The notes beneath the pieces are model-generated. The model made no database searches. It was not told where the DNA came from and saw nothing but the letters and a program-made list of their open reading frames with translations. Positions 34,633 to 45,847 of a stretch of 50,008 nt of DNA are shown here, piece after piece. The first letter of the stretch is position 1. Each line of letters begins with the position of its first letter. A program made the translations under genes and the position numbers. The stretch lies in NCBI GenBank assembly GCA_037447655.1, contig JBBHKE010002474.1, positions 1 to 50,008 on the forward strand. The letters run 5' to 3'. Origin of the DNA: Zygnema cylindricum. Lineage: Eukaryota; Streptophyta; Zygnematophyceae; Zygnematales; Zygnemataceae.

Positions 34633-35675
34633 TGTAGAAACTAATGGTTTTATTAGTATTTTCTAGGTCTAAATAGAAATATAGAAAGAAGCCGAGGCAG
34701 TCTACCTCTAACTTCTATCTCCAAATCTCAAACTTGTCGCAGTCACTGAGAAATTGGAGAGGAAGCTAGAGCCATGGCTACCTTGGCTATCCTGAGGTTT
34801 ACGGGAATTTTATACTAGAGTTTATTTATTTATTTAAAAGGAATGTGCCGGCGGCAGGATTTGATCCTTGTACCTACCGGCCGGCAGACAGGAAATAGCC
34901 GGTAGCCTTAGCCGTTAGATCTAGCAGTAGTATTACGTGATATATAGTTTGATAATTATATAAATTACAATACGTACGATAATTCATTTAACTGTTACGA
35001 TTTACGGGATGCATAGATCCGGTACGAATGACAGTACGGATTACGAATCAATACCGCGCATTTGTTTCGGAAGTGAAATAAATACCGCGCATGTATTTAT
35101 TACGGCCACGATTAAATCTGAATTTAATCGGACGGCCGGGATTAGCGCCGAGATCACGGAGGAAGATTTCGGCGGTTTGTGGCCATCGCCACATCGGATG
35201 ACGCGTGGCGAAATTCCGTTGGATCGTAGAATCTCCGGAGATCATGGCACCGAATCCGGATTTGACATGTGTCGACATTTTGGCCATGTCGTACAATGTC
35301 CGTACATAAAGTACACCGGCGGCTGTACTTTTACGTACGGAACTCAATTCTGATTGGTTCCGTACATCAGTAGATAGAGTCTGTGAGAGAGATAGGACTT
35401 AGAAAAATTAGAAGATAGGACCCCCTCTCCCAGAGAGCTTCTGTACAAAAGGTCAACTTTGACCCCCATATAACTTACTGCTCAGGGGAGCAAATTCAAA
35501 GATTCTTTTTGCTATCGACTCAGGGGAGTATTGTCTTCACAGGGGTGAAGTTGGTCAGCGTTTTTGTCTGCCAGGGTGGCAGTTATTTTTGCTTAAACAC
35601 AAAGGGGTCAGGATTATCCTAGAGGCTTCTTGGAAGCTGTCCACTCTGAGGACTTATGGAGGTCTCAGAGTTTCA
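34633..35675 (+). repeat. 5' LTR of B1
   Basis: It starts TGTAGAAACTAATGG and ends GGTCTCAGAGTTTCA. An ATG at 35656, 20 bases before the LTR end, opens the polyprotein frame. On the - strand GGATCAAATCC (34857-34867) resembles a Pol III B box. Confidence 0.95.
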
Positions 35676-38600
35676 GGTTATGGGCCCACCCTCTAGGGTA
35701 CCAATCTTTAATGGAACTGGCTTCATATACTGGGAAAGTATGATGATAGGAGCTCTATGCGAAAAAAGGTTTTGGGGGATAGTGAGTGGACGATTGGGGC
35801 GTCCATCAAGTCTTGGAATTCCTCCAGGGTTTGGAGGAAGCAGATTCACCAGGAAAGAGGATTCACCTTCAACGGAGGAAACAAAGGAAGGAGAGGTGGT
35901 GGACAAAGGAAAGGAGAAGGAGGCGACCACACCAATAGCAACTGGTTTAGCATTCATGTCACCTATTCCGAGGAACGAGGAGAATGATACTGAAACCTGG
36001 GACTTCAACAATATGGCGGCAAAGCACTTCATCCTACGCCATCTCACTCAAGGACTTGCATGTCCTCATTTGCAGGTAGAAAGGGCATCCGATCTTTGGA
36101 TGGCTCTTATAGAGATGTACCGAAGTGGTACGATTCAGCAACAACAGTTGGCTGATCAGAAAGTTAAGGAGTATGTATACAAAGGGGGAAATATGTTGGA
36201 TTTTTGCAATGAGCTTGCTACACTCTTCATGGAGCTACAGAGTGCGGGAAAAGATTTGAGTGAAAAAGAAAAGGTTAACTGTTTACTGATGAAGTTACCT
36301 GATGAGTTCGTGAACATAGTTTACCGTGTGCAGGACTTGCCTGACTCAAGGTGGATATGGAACTCAGTGGTAGGAATGATTCTCGTTCAAGAGAATACAA
36401 TTGAGATCCGAAGGGGAGGAAAGAGTGGCCAAGCCTTGGCAACAGCGACTGATTGGAGGAACAGGGATTCCCGAAAACCGGTCGGAAACTATGGGGGTAG
36501 GGAGCAGAAAAAACCGGCCGATGAGTTCGAACCAAGGGCTCCCAAAGGACTATGTCATTTTTGTAAGAAACCGGGGCACTATATGGCAGAGTGCACTAAG
36601 CTAACCGAGCTTCGGTTAAAGGAGGGGCAGACCGGTGGTACCCCGAGAGGAAAGAAAAAGGCCCTTGTCACACAGGTACTTGAGGCTGAATCCGAGGACG
36701 AGGACGATGAGCTCCTTTTGGATGAGGAGTTGGAGGCGAAAAATGAGGTCGAAATTCCACGGAGGCAGAAATGTGCTTACGGTGGATTGAAAGGTGAAGC
36801 AGGCTGGATTGTAAATTCAGGTGCCTCCATGCACATGTGTAAGGATAGACACCTGTTCACTAAGATAAGAAAGATTCCCACCGTAGAGATAGAGTACGGG
36901 GATGGGAGGATAGTCACCACTACTCTTGTAGGATCGGTAGATCTAAAAGTGTTAGTAGAAGGAAAGACATCCATATTAACATTCTCCGATGTATTGTTTA
37001 TTCCGGAGCTGAACAAAAATCTTATCTCTACATCAGTATTAGATGATAAGGGTTTTTTTACTAGCACTAGGGAAGGAGTCTTTACTGCTAGTTTTGAGGA
37101 TGATGTCTATTTCATTGCTGAGAAAGGTAGCCATGGGATGTTTAGGCTGATCTTAAGTAATGAAAAGAAGAAACTTTATTATGCTGGTGTTCATGATATT
37201 ATGATGTGGCATAAGAGGCTTGGGCATGTGAATCTAGATAAGTTAAGAGAGATGAAAAAGATGGGAGTGGTGGAAGGGATTCAGTTCAGTGAGAGTGATG
37301 ATATAAGTGATTGTAGTGGATGTGCTCAAGGTAAAGCACACAGATTACCCTTTCCTAAGTCAGCCACCTATAAGGGAGGAAAAATTCTAGATCTAGTACA
37401 CACAGATATTTGGGGACCGGCTAAAGTGCCCTCACCGGGGGGGAAGAGATTTATGATGACTATAACTGATGATTGGTCTCGGTATTCCCGGGTATATTTT
37501 TTGAAAAACAAGTCCGAAGCTGAGGATTGTTTTAGACAATATAAAGCATGGAGCGAAAAACTCCATGAAACTCCAATCAAGAGAGTAAGGAGTGACAATG
37601 GTGGAGAGTATACTTCTAACCAGTTTGAGGATTTTCTGAGGGAAGATGGGGTTCAACACCAAAAGACAGTTCCAGAAAATCCTGAACAGAATGGGGTAGC
37701 CGAGAGGTTAAATAGAACACTAAGTGATAGTGCTAGAAGTATGTTGTCAGATAAAAGGATAGGGAAAAGGTTTTGGGCAGAAGCAATGAACTGTGCTAAT
37801 TACCTCAAGAATAGAGTTCTTACTTCAGCTATAAAAGATCAAACACCTTATGAGAGATGGACAGGCCGGAAACCAGACATATCTCACTTAAAGGTTTTCG
37901 GCAGTCAAATGTTCAGTCTAGATACTGATCGGTCAAATTGGAAGCTAGATCCTAAAGGAAAACCAGGATACTTATTAGGATATGATGAAGATGTTAAAGG
38001 ATATAGAGTTTATGATCTAAAAAGGGAAGATATAATCTTAGTAAAGCATCTAGTAGTTATGGATGAAGGAAAGTCTGTAGATCCCTTCAAATATACGAAG
38101 TCAGTAAAAATCAGATTTGAGTCAGAAAATTCCGATGACTTTGAGCTTCCTAACTATCCAGGTTTTAGAGAAGATGACATTCTTGCAGGTACAAATCAGA
38201 CCGAAAAGGACCCGGCTGTGGAAACTCCAGTGACAACTCTACTCGAAGCGGAAGACGTGGTGGAAATTGATTCGGAATCAAGGGATAGGGGAGAAGTCGA
38301 GTTTGTTCGAAAGAATCCACGAGAACCATCTATTCCGGCCTCAGATTTTGAGGGGGGGAGGAGAAGTAGTAAAAGACTGCAAGAAAAACAGGTTAATAAC
38401 AAGGTAACTAAACTATCTCATCAAGATGAACCTCAAACTTATGGAGAGGCGATGACTTGTCCAGAAAGAAACCGGTGGAAGACAGCCATCAATGAGGAGA
38501 TGGCTTCAATCATGGCAGCCGATACTTGGGAGCTGGTGGACTGTCCACCTAACCGAAAAACCAATCGGTTGTAAGTGGGTTTTCAAACTAAAACTGAACC

Positions 38601-40012
38601 CAGATAACACAATCGAGCGCTACAAGGCCAGATTAGTGGCAAAGGGATTTACACAAAAGGAAGGAATTGACTACGAGGAAACCTTTGCTCCGGTGGTCAG
38701 ATTTCCCTCCGTCCGCATACTTCTCAGTTTAGCGGCGGCGGAAGACATGGAAGTGCACCAGATGGACATAAAAACAGCCTTTTTGCATGGAGAATTGGAA
38801 GAGGAGATCTTCATGCGACAACCCGAAGGGTTTGTGGAAGAAGGAGAGGAGAGTAAGGTATGCCGGCTGATTAAATCTCTTTATGGTTTGAAACAGGCAC
38901 CTCGACAATGGAATAAGAAGCTTGATGAGTTTCTTACCGGTCTGGGATATATTCGGATCAGCTCAGATCACTCAATCTATGTTTTCGAAGATGAGGAAGG
39001 TTTGATATTTATTGCAATTTATGTTGATGATTTGCTTGTATTAAGTAAATCAATGGAAAAAATTAACAAACTGAAAACCGATCTTAAGGGAAGATTTGAA
39101 ATGAAGGATATGGGAGAAGCAAGATATATTTTGGGAATTCAAGTAGAGAGAGACCGAAAAAGGAAAATTATAAGATTGACTCAAAAAGAAGCAATAGGGA
39201 ACATGCTTGAAAAATTTCAAATGGATAAAGCTAATAGTTGTACAACTCCAATGGAGTTGAAGAAGGGAAGTGAGGGGAGTGAGGAAGAAGGAGTCATAGT
39301 CTTAGACGAGGAATTATCTCCTGATGAACAGAAGTTCATGCAGACTATTCCTTACAGGCAAGTAGTGGGAAGTCTAATCTATTTTATGAATTGTACCCGG
39401 CCGGATTTAGCTGCAGCTGTAGGAGTGCTGAGTAGAAGTCTAAATGCTCCCACTAAGAAGGATTGGGAGGCAGCTAAGAGAGTCCTTAGATACTTGGTAG
39501 GAACTAGAGATCTATGGTTGCATTTGGGTGGGGAGAATACTGACATCACTACTTGGAGTGATGCCAGTTATGGTGATGCTCCGATGAGGAGATGTACTTC
39601 TGGATATGTATTATATGTGGGTGATGGGGCTTGCTGTTGGAGTAGCAAACAACAAAAGGTTATTGCTCAGTCCACCATGGAGGCTGAGTATATGGCCTCT
39701 TGCTCTGCTGTAAAAGAATTGATGTGGGTCAAGTCTTTGCTTGGTGAGCTTGGTCACCTTAAGAGTGGTGTGCAGAAAATATTTTGTGATAATCAGGCAG
39801 CAATCGCTATCTCTGCCAATCCTAAACACCATTTTAAAGCCAAACACATGGACATCAGACTCAGTTTTGTTAGAGAGAAAGTAGAAAACAAAATAATCAG
39901 TTTAGAGTACAGACCAGATAGTGAGATGGTAGCAGATATGATGACCAAACCTGTGCCTTCCCCTAAGCTATTTTTTTTGCAGGGAGAAGTGTGGTCTGAA
40001 ACTAAAGATTGA
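35656..40012 (+). pseudogene. B1 gag-pol polyprotein with one frameshift
   Basis: A single copia-type polyprotein of about 1450 codons. Gag spans roughly residues 1-300. The zinc knuckle CHFCKKPGHYMAEC is near residue 300. The protease reads WIVNSGAS, where residue 387 is Asn (AAT, 36814-36816) instead of the catalytic Asp kept in the related copies. Integrase has HKRLGH and CSGCAQGK, then Asp in VHTDIWGP, Asp in RSDNGGEY and Glu in PEQNGVAERLNRT. Reverse transcriptase follows with HGELEEEIFMRQPEGF and YVDDLLVLSKS. RNase H has WSDASYG, STMEAEYMA and CDNQAAIAI. The frame shifts near 38555-38562, where B1 has one base more than B2 (CGAAAAACCAATC against CGAAAAACAATC), giving a stop at 38572; the second frame runs to 40012. 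The start may be ATG 35656 in the LTR or ATG 35680 in the primer site. Confidence 0.93.
35676..35690 (+). other. Primer-binding site of B1 (half initiator tRNA-Met type)
   Basis: GGTTATGGGCCCACC follows the LTR without a gap. From known plant initiator tRNA-Met sequence, these 15 bases are complementary to the anticodon arm from about position 40 back to 26, including the CAU anticodon. The usual 3'-end primer site TGGTATCAGAGC is absent. The same 15 bases occur in B2 (45833-45847, - strand). Confidence 0.8.
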
Positions 40013-40029
40013 CTAGAAAATAAGATGAG
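40013..40029 (+). other. Polypurine tract of B1
   Basis: CTAGAAAATAAGATGAG lies between the stop codon and the 3' LTR. B2 has CTAGAAAATAAGGGGAG in the same place. It is the likely primer for plus-strand DNA. Confidence 0.75.
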
Positions 40030-41071
40030 TGTAGAAACTAATGGTTTTATTAGTATTTTCTAGGTCTAAATAGAAATATAGAAAGAAGCCGAGGCAGTCT
40101 ACCTCTAACTTCTCTCTCCAAATCTCAAACTTGTCGCAGTCACTGAGAAATTGGAGAGGAAGCTAGAGCCATGGCTACCTTGGCTATCCTGAGGTTTACG
40201 GGAATTTTATACTAGGGTTTATTTATTTATTTAAAAGGAATGTGCCGGCGGCAGGATTTGATCCTTGTACCTACCGGCCGGCAGACAGGAAATAGCCGGT
40301 AGCCTTAGCCGTTAGATCTAGCAGTAGTATTACGTGATATATAGTTTGATAATTATATAAATTAGAATACGTACGATAATTCATTTAACTGTTACGATTT
40401 ACGGGATGCATAGATCCGGTACGAATGACAGTACGGATTACGAATCAATACCGCGCATTTGTTTCGGAAGTGAAATAAATACCGCGCATGTATTTATTAC
40501 GGCCACGATTAAATCTGAATTTAATCGGACGGCCGGGATTAGCGCCGAGATCACGGAGGAAGATTTCGGCGGTTTGTGGCCATCGCCACATCGGATGACG
40601 CGTGGCGAAATTCCGTTGGATCGTAGAATCTCCGGAGATTATGGCACCGAATCCGGATTTGACATGTGTCGACATTTAGGGCATGTCGTACAATGTCCGT
40701 ACATAAAGTACACCGGCGGCTGTACTTTTACGTACGGAACTCAATTCTGATTGGTTCCGTACATTAGTAGATAGAGTCTGTGAGAGAGATAGGACTTAGA
40801 AAAATTAGAAGATAGGACCCCCTCTCCCAGAGAGCTTCTGTACAAAAGGTCAACTTTGACCCCCTATAACTTACTGCTCAGGGGAGCAAATTCAAAGATT
40901 CTTTTTGCTATCGACTCAGGGGAGTATTGTCTTCACAGGGGTGAAGTTGGTCAGCGTTTTTGTCTGCCAGGGTGGCAGTTATTTTTGCTTAAACACAAAG
41001 GGGTCAGGATTATCCTAGAGGCTTCTTGGAAGCTGTCCACTCTGAGGACTTATGGAGGTCTCAGAGTTTCA
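40030..41071 (+). repeat. 3' LTR of B1
   Basis: 1042 bp, nearly identical to the 5' LTR, from TGTAGAAACTAATGG to GAGTTTCA. It is followed by the AGCTC duplication and the resumed C1 RNase H. Confidence 0.95.
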
Positions 41072-41154
41072 AGCTCGGCCCTCAAAGAACTCTTATGGGT
41101 GAAATCCATGTTGCAAGAATTAGGATACATGCAAGTTGGTCCACAGGTGATATG
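41072..41154 (+). pseudogene. C1 RNase H, middle piece
   Basis: This short piece of C1 between the two B insertions reads SSALKELLWVKSMLQELGYMQVGPQVI, the segment between the catalytic Glu and last Asp of copia RNase H. It starts with the AGCTC copy and ends with ATATG, the duplication made by B2. Confidence 0.9.
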
Positions 41155-42226
41155 TGAAACTCTAAGACCTCCATAAGTACTCAGAACGGTTAGCTTCCAA
41201 GAAGCCTCTAGGATAATCCTTGCCCCTTTGTGTCTCATCAAGAATAACTACCACCCTGGCAAACAAAAAACTCTGACAACCTGCACCCCTGTGAAGGGAA
41301 GACTACCTTGAGTTGATAGCAAAAACAATCGCTGAATTTTCTCCCTAGAGCAGTAAGTTATGGAGGGTCAAAGTTGACCTTTTGTACAGAAGCTCTCTGG
41401 GAGAGAGGGTCCTATCTCCTAATTTTTCTAAGTCCTATCTCTCTCACATACACTATCTACTCATGTACGGAGCCAATCAAATTACACTTCCGTACAGAAT
41501 TGTACAGGTGGCGGTGTACTTTTTGTACGGGCACTGTACGACATGGCCTAAATGTCGACACAAGGTATATCCGGATTTGCTCCCTTAATCCTCGAAGATG
41601 CCTCGATCCAATGTTGTTCCCCCACGTGTTATCTGATGTGGCGATAACCAAAAACCGTCGAAATCCTATTCCGCGATCTCGGCGTTCATTCCGGCCGTCC
41701 GATTAAATTCACATTTAATCGTAGCCGTAATAAATACCTGCGAAAAATTCATTTCGCTAAACAAACAAATGCGCGATATTCGTTTTATTCCGTACTGCAA
41801 ACAGTACTTTTAGATTACTGGATCTACGTATCGCGTAAAGAGTTTCAGTTAAATGAATTATCCTTCATGGTAATGTTTAAGTAAATATCAAACCCTATAG
41901 TACGTATCACTAGGTCAAGACTTAACGGATAAGGCTACCGGCTACTGGCAACTTACCATTCGGTAGGTACCAGGATCAAATCCTGCTGCCAGCATATATC
42001 CTTTTAGTAAATAAACCCCTAACGGTATATAAACTAATATATATTTCCCGTAAACCTCTGGATAGCCTAGGTAGCCATAGCCATGGCTCTAGCTTCCTCT
42101 CCTATTTCTCAGTGACTGCGATAAGTTTGAGAGTTGGAGAGAGAAGTTAGAGGTAGACTGCCTCGGCTTCTTTCTATGTTTCTATTTAGACCTAGAAAAT
42201 GCATAAAACGGACCATTAATTTGTAC
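41155..42226 (-). repeat. 3' LTR of B2
   Basis: On the - strand it runs from TGTACAAATTAATGG at 42226 to TAGAGTTTCA at 41155. It shares the overall structure of the B1 LTR but has many substitutions and gaps. Confidence 0.9.
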
Positions 42227-42235
42227 ACTCCCCTT

Positions 42236-45200
42236 ATTTTCTAGTCAATCTTTAATTTCAGACAGCACTTCTCCCTGCAGAAAAATTAGCTTAGGGGAAG
42301 GCACAGGTTTCGTCATCATATCTGCTGCCATCTCGCTATCTGGTCGGTACGCTAAACTGATTACTTTGTGTTTTACTTTCTCTCTAACAAAGCTAAGTCT
42401 AATGTCCATATGTTTGGCTTTAAAATGATGTTTAGCGTTGGCTGAAATAGCGATTGCTACCTGATTATCACAAAAAAAATAATGCACACCACTCTTAAGG
42501 TGACCAAGTTCACCAAGCAAAGACTTGACCCACATCAATTCTTTTATTGCAGAGCAAGAGGCCATATACTCAGCCTCCATGGTGGACTGAGCAATAACTT
42601 TTTGTTGTTTGCTACTCCAACAGCAAGCCCCATCACTCACATATAAGACTTATCCAGAAGTGCATCTCCTCATCGGAGCATCACTATAATTGGCATCACT
42701 CCAAGTATTGATGTCAGTATTCTCCCCACCCAAATACAACTATAGATCCCTAGTTCTTATCAAATATCTAAGGACTCTCTTAGCTGCCTCCCAATCCCTC
42801 TTAGTGGGAGCATTTAGACTTCTACTCAACACTCCTACAACTGCACCTAAATCCGACCGGGTACAATTCATAAAATAGATTAGACTTCCCACTACTTGCC
42901 TGTAAGGAATAGTCTGCATGAACTTCTGTTCTTCATGAGATAATTCCTCATCTAAGACTATGACTCCTTCTTCCTCACTCCCTTCACTTCCCTTCTTCAA
43001 CTCCATTGGAGTTGTACAACTATTAGCTTTATCTATCTGAAATTTTTCAAGCATGTTCCCTATTGCTTCCTTTTGAGTCAATCTTATAATCTTTCTTTTT
43101 CTTTCTCTCTCTACTTGAATTCCCAAAATATGTTTTGCTTCCCTCATATCCTTCATTTCAAATCTCCCCTTAAGATCGGTTTTCAGTTTATTAATTTTTT
43201 CCATTGATTTACTTAAAACAAGCAAATCATCAACATAAATTGCAGTAAATATAAAACCTTCCTCATCTTCGAAAACATAGATTGAGTGATCTGAGCTGAT
43301 CCAGATATATCCCAGACCGGTAAGAAACTCATCAAGCTTCTTATTCCACTGTCGAGGCGCCTGTTTCAAACCTAAAGAGATTTAATCAGCCGGCATACTT
43401 TACTCTCCTCTCCTTCCTCCACAAACCCTTCGAGTTGTCGCATGAAGATCTCCTCTTCCAATTCTCCAAGCAAAAAGGCTGTCTTGATGTCAATCTAGTG
43501 CACTTCCATCTCTTCCGCTGTTGCCAGGCTGAGAAGTATGCGGACAGAGGGAAATCTGACGATCGGGGCAAAGGTTTCCTCGTAGTAAATTCCCTCCTTT
43601 TGTGTAAATCCCTTTGCCACTAATCGGGCCTTCTAGCGCTCAATCGTGTTATCTGAGTTCAGTTTTAATTTGAACACCCACTTACAACCGATTGTTTTTC
43701 GGTTAGGTGGACAATCCACTAGCTCCCAAGAATCGGCTGCCATAATTGAGGCCATCTCCTCATTGATGGCTGTCTTCCACCGGTTTCTTTCTGGACAAGT
43801 CATCGCCTCTCCTTAAGTTTGAGGTTCATCTTGATGAGATAGTTTTGTTACCTTGTTATTAACCTGTTTTTCTTGCAATCTTTTGCTACTTCTCCTTGCC
43901 CCCTCAAAATTTGAGGCCGGAATAGATGGTTCTTATAGATTCTTTCGAACAATCTTGACTTCTCCCGTGTCCCTTGATTTTGAATCAGTTTCCACCACGT
44001 CTTCGACTTCGTGTAGAGTTGTCACTAGAGTTTCCACATCCCATTCCTTTTTGGTCTGATTTGTACCTGCAAAAATGTCATCTTCTCTAAAACCTGGATA
44101 GTTAAGAAGCTCAAAGTCATCGGACTTTTCTGAGTCAAATCTGATTTTTACATACTTTGTATACTTGAAGGGATCTACAGACTTTCCTTCATCCATAACT
44201 ACTAGATGCTTCACTAAGATTATATCTTCCGTTTTTAGATCATAAACTCTATATCCTTTAACATCCTCATCATATCCTAATAAGTATCCCGGTTTTCTTT
44301 AGGATCTACGTTCCAATTGGACTAATCTGTATCTAGACTGAATACTTGACTGCCGAAAACCTTTAAGTGAGATATGTCTGGTTTCCGGCCTATCCATCTC
44401 TCATAAGGTGTTTGATCTTTTATAGCTGATGTAAGAACTCTATTTTTGAGGTAATTAGCACAGTTCATTGCTTCTGCCCAAAACCAAAATCTAGAGATAA
44501 GGTTTTTGTTCAGCTCCGTAATAAACAATACATCAGAGAATGTTACTATGGATGTCTTTCCTTCTACAAACACTTTCAGATCTACCGATCCTACAAGAGT
44601 AGTGGTGACTATACTCCCATCCCCGCACTCTATCTCTACGGTGGGAATCTTTCTTATCTTAGTGAACTAGTGTTTATCCTTACACATGTGCATGGAGGCA
44701 CCTGAATCTATAATCCAACCTGCTTCACCTTTCAATCCACCATAAGCACATTTATGCATTCGTGGAATTTCGACCTCGTTTTTAGCCTCCAACTCCTCAT
44801 TCAAAGGGAGCTCATCGTCCTCGTCCTCGGATTTCGCCTTATGTACTTGTGTGACAAGGGCCTTTTTCTTTCCTCTCCTGGTACCACCGGTCTCCCCCTC
44901 CTTTAACCGAAGCTCGCGGTTAGCTTAGTGCACTCTGCCATATAGTGCCCCGGTTTCTTACAAAAATGACATAAACCTTTGGCAGCTCTTGGCCCGAACT
45001 CATCGGTCTGATTTTTCTGCTCCCTCCCCCCATAGTTTCCGACCAGTTTCCTGGAATCCTTGTTCCTCCAATCGGTCGCAGTTGCCAAGGCTTGGCCACT
45101 CTTTCTTCCCCTTTGGATCTCAATCGTATTCTCCCGAACGAGAATCATCCCTACCACTGAGTTCCATATCCACCTTGAGTCCGGCAAGTCCCGCACACGG

Positions 45201-45847
45201 TTGATTATGTTCTCGAACTCATCAGGTAACTTCATCAGCAAACAGTTAACCTTTTCTTTTTCACTAAAATCTTTTTCCGCACTCTCTAGCTCCATGAAGA
45301 GTGTAGCAAGCTCATTGCAAAAATCCAACATCTTTCCCCCTTTGTATACATACTCCTTAACTTTTTGATCAGCCAACTGTTGTTGCTAAATTGTACCACT
45401 TCGGTACATCTCTATGAGAGCCATCCAAAGATCGGATGCCCTTTCTACCTGCAAATGAGGACATGCAATCTTTGAGTTAGATGGCGTAAGATGAAGTGCT
45501 TTGCCACCATATTGTTGAAGTCCCAGGTTTCAGTATCATTCTCCTTGTTCCTCAAAATAGGTGACATGAATGCCGAACATGTTGCTAATGGTGTGGTCTT
45601 CTCCTTCTCCTTTCATTTCTCCACCACCTCTCCTTCCTTTGTCTCCTCCGTTGAATGTGGATCGTCTTTCCTGGTGAATCTGCTTCCTCCAAACCCTAAA
45701 GGGATTCTAAGACTTGATGGATGCCCCAACCGTCCACTCACTATCCCCCAAAACCTTTTTTCGCATAGAGCTCCTATCATCATACTTTCCCATTATATGA
45801 AGCCAGCTCCATCAAAGATTGGTACCATAGAGGGTGGGCCCATAACC
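42236..45847 (-). pseudogene. B2 gag-pol polyprotein, deleted and broken
   Basis: Read on the - strand from 45847, gag is interrupted early by TAA where B1 has a Tyr codon (near 45795). The gag core and zinc knuckle CHFCKKPGHYMAEC lie in 44903-45376. Protease WIIDSGASMHM keeps its Asp (near 44715). In 44322-44573 the protease end (NKNLIS) is joined directly to FWAEAMNCANYLK. About 740 bp are therefore missing compared with 37030-37770 of B1: the GAG-pre-integrase part and all three integrase catalytic residues. Reverse transcriptase (YVDDLLVLSKS, in 42740-43369) and RNase H (42245-42640, STMEAEYMA and CDNQVAIAI) remain with further stops. Confidence 0.9.

Larger units (their letters stand above)
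34633..41071 (+). mobile_element. Ty1/copia element B1, nearly intact and young
   Basis: A 6.4-kb family B element. It has a 5' LTR at 34633-35675, a primer site at 35676, a polyprotein at 35656-40012, a purine-rich tract at 40013-40029 and a 3' LTR at 40030-41071, with AGCTC on both sides. By eye the LTRs differ at about seven bases and one single-base gap in 1042, which points to a recent insertion compared with all other elements here. Coding defects that I see are one frameshift near 38560 and an Asp-to-Asn change in the protease. Confidence 0.95.

Noticed and set aside
35009-35353. A 114-codon open frame in the B1 LTR, seen again at 40406-40750
   Set aside because: It recurs only because the two LTRs are almost identical. 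It has no known motif, and the frame is not kept in the B2 LTRs.
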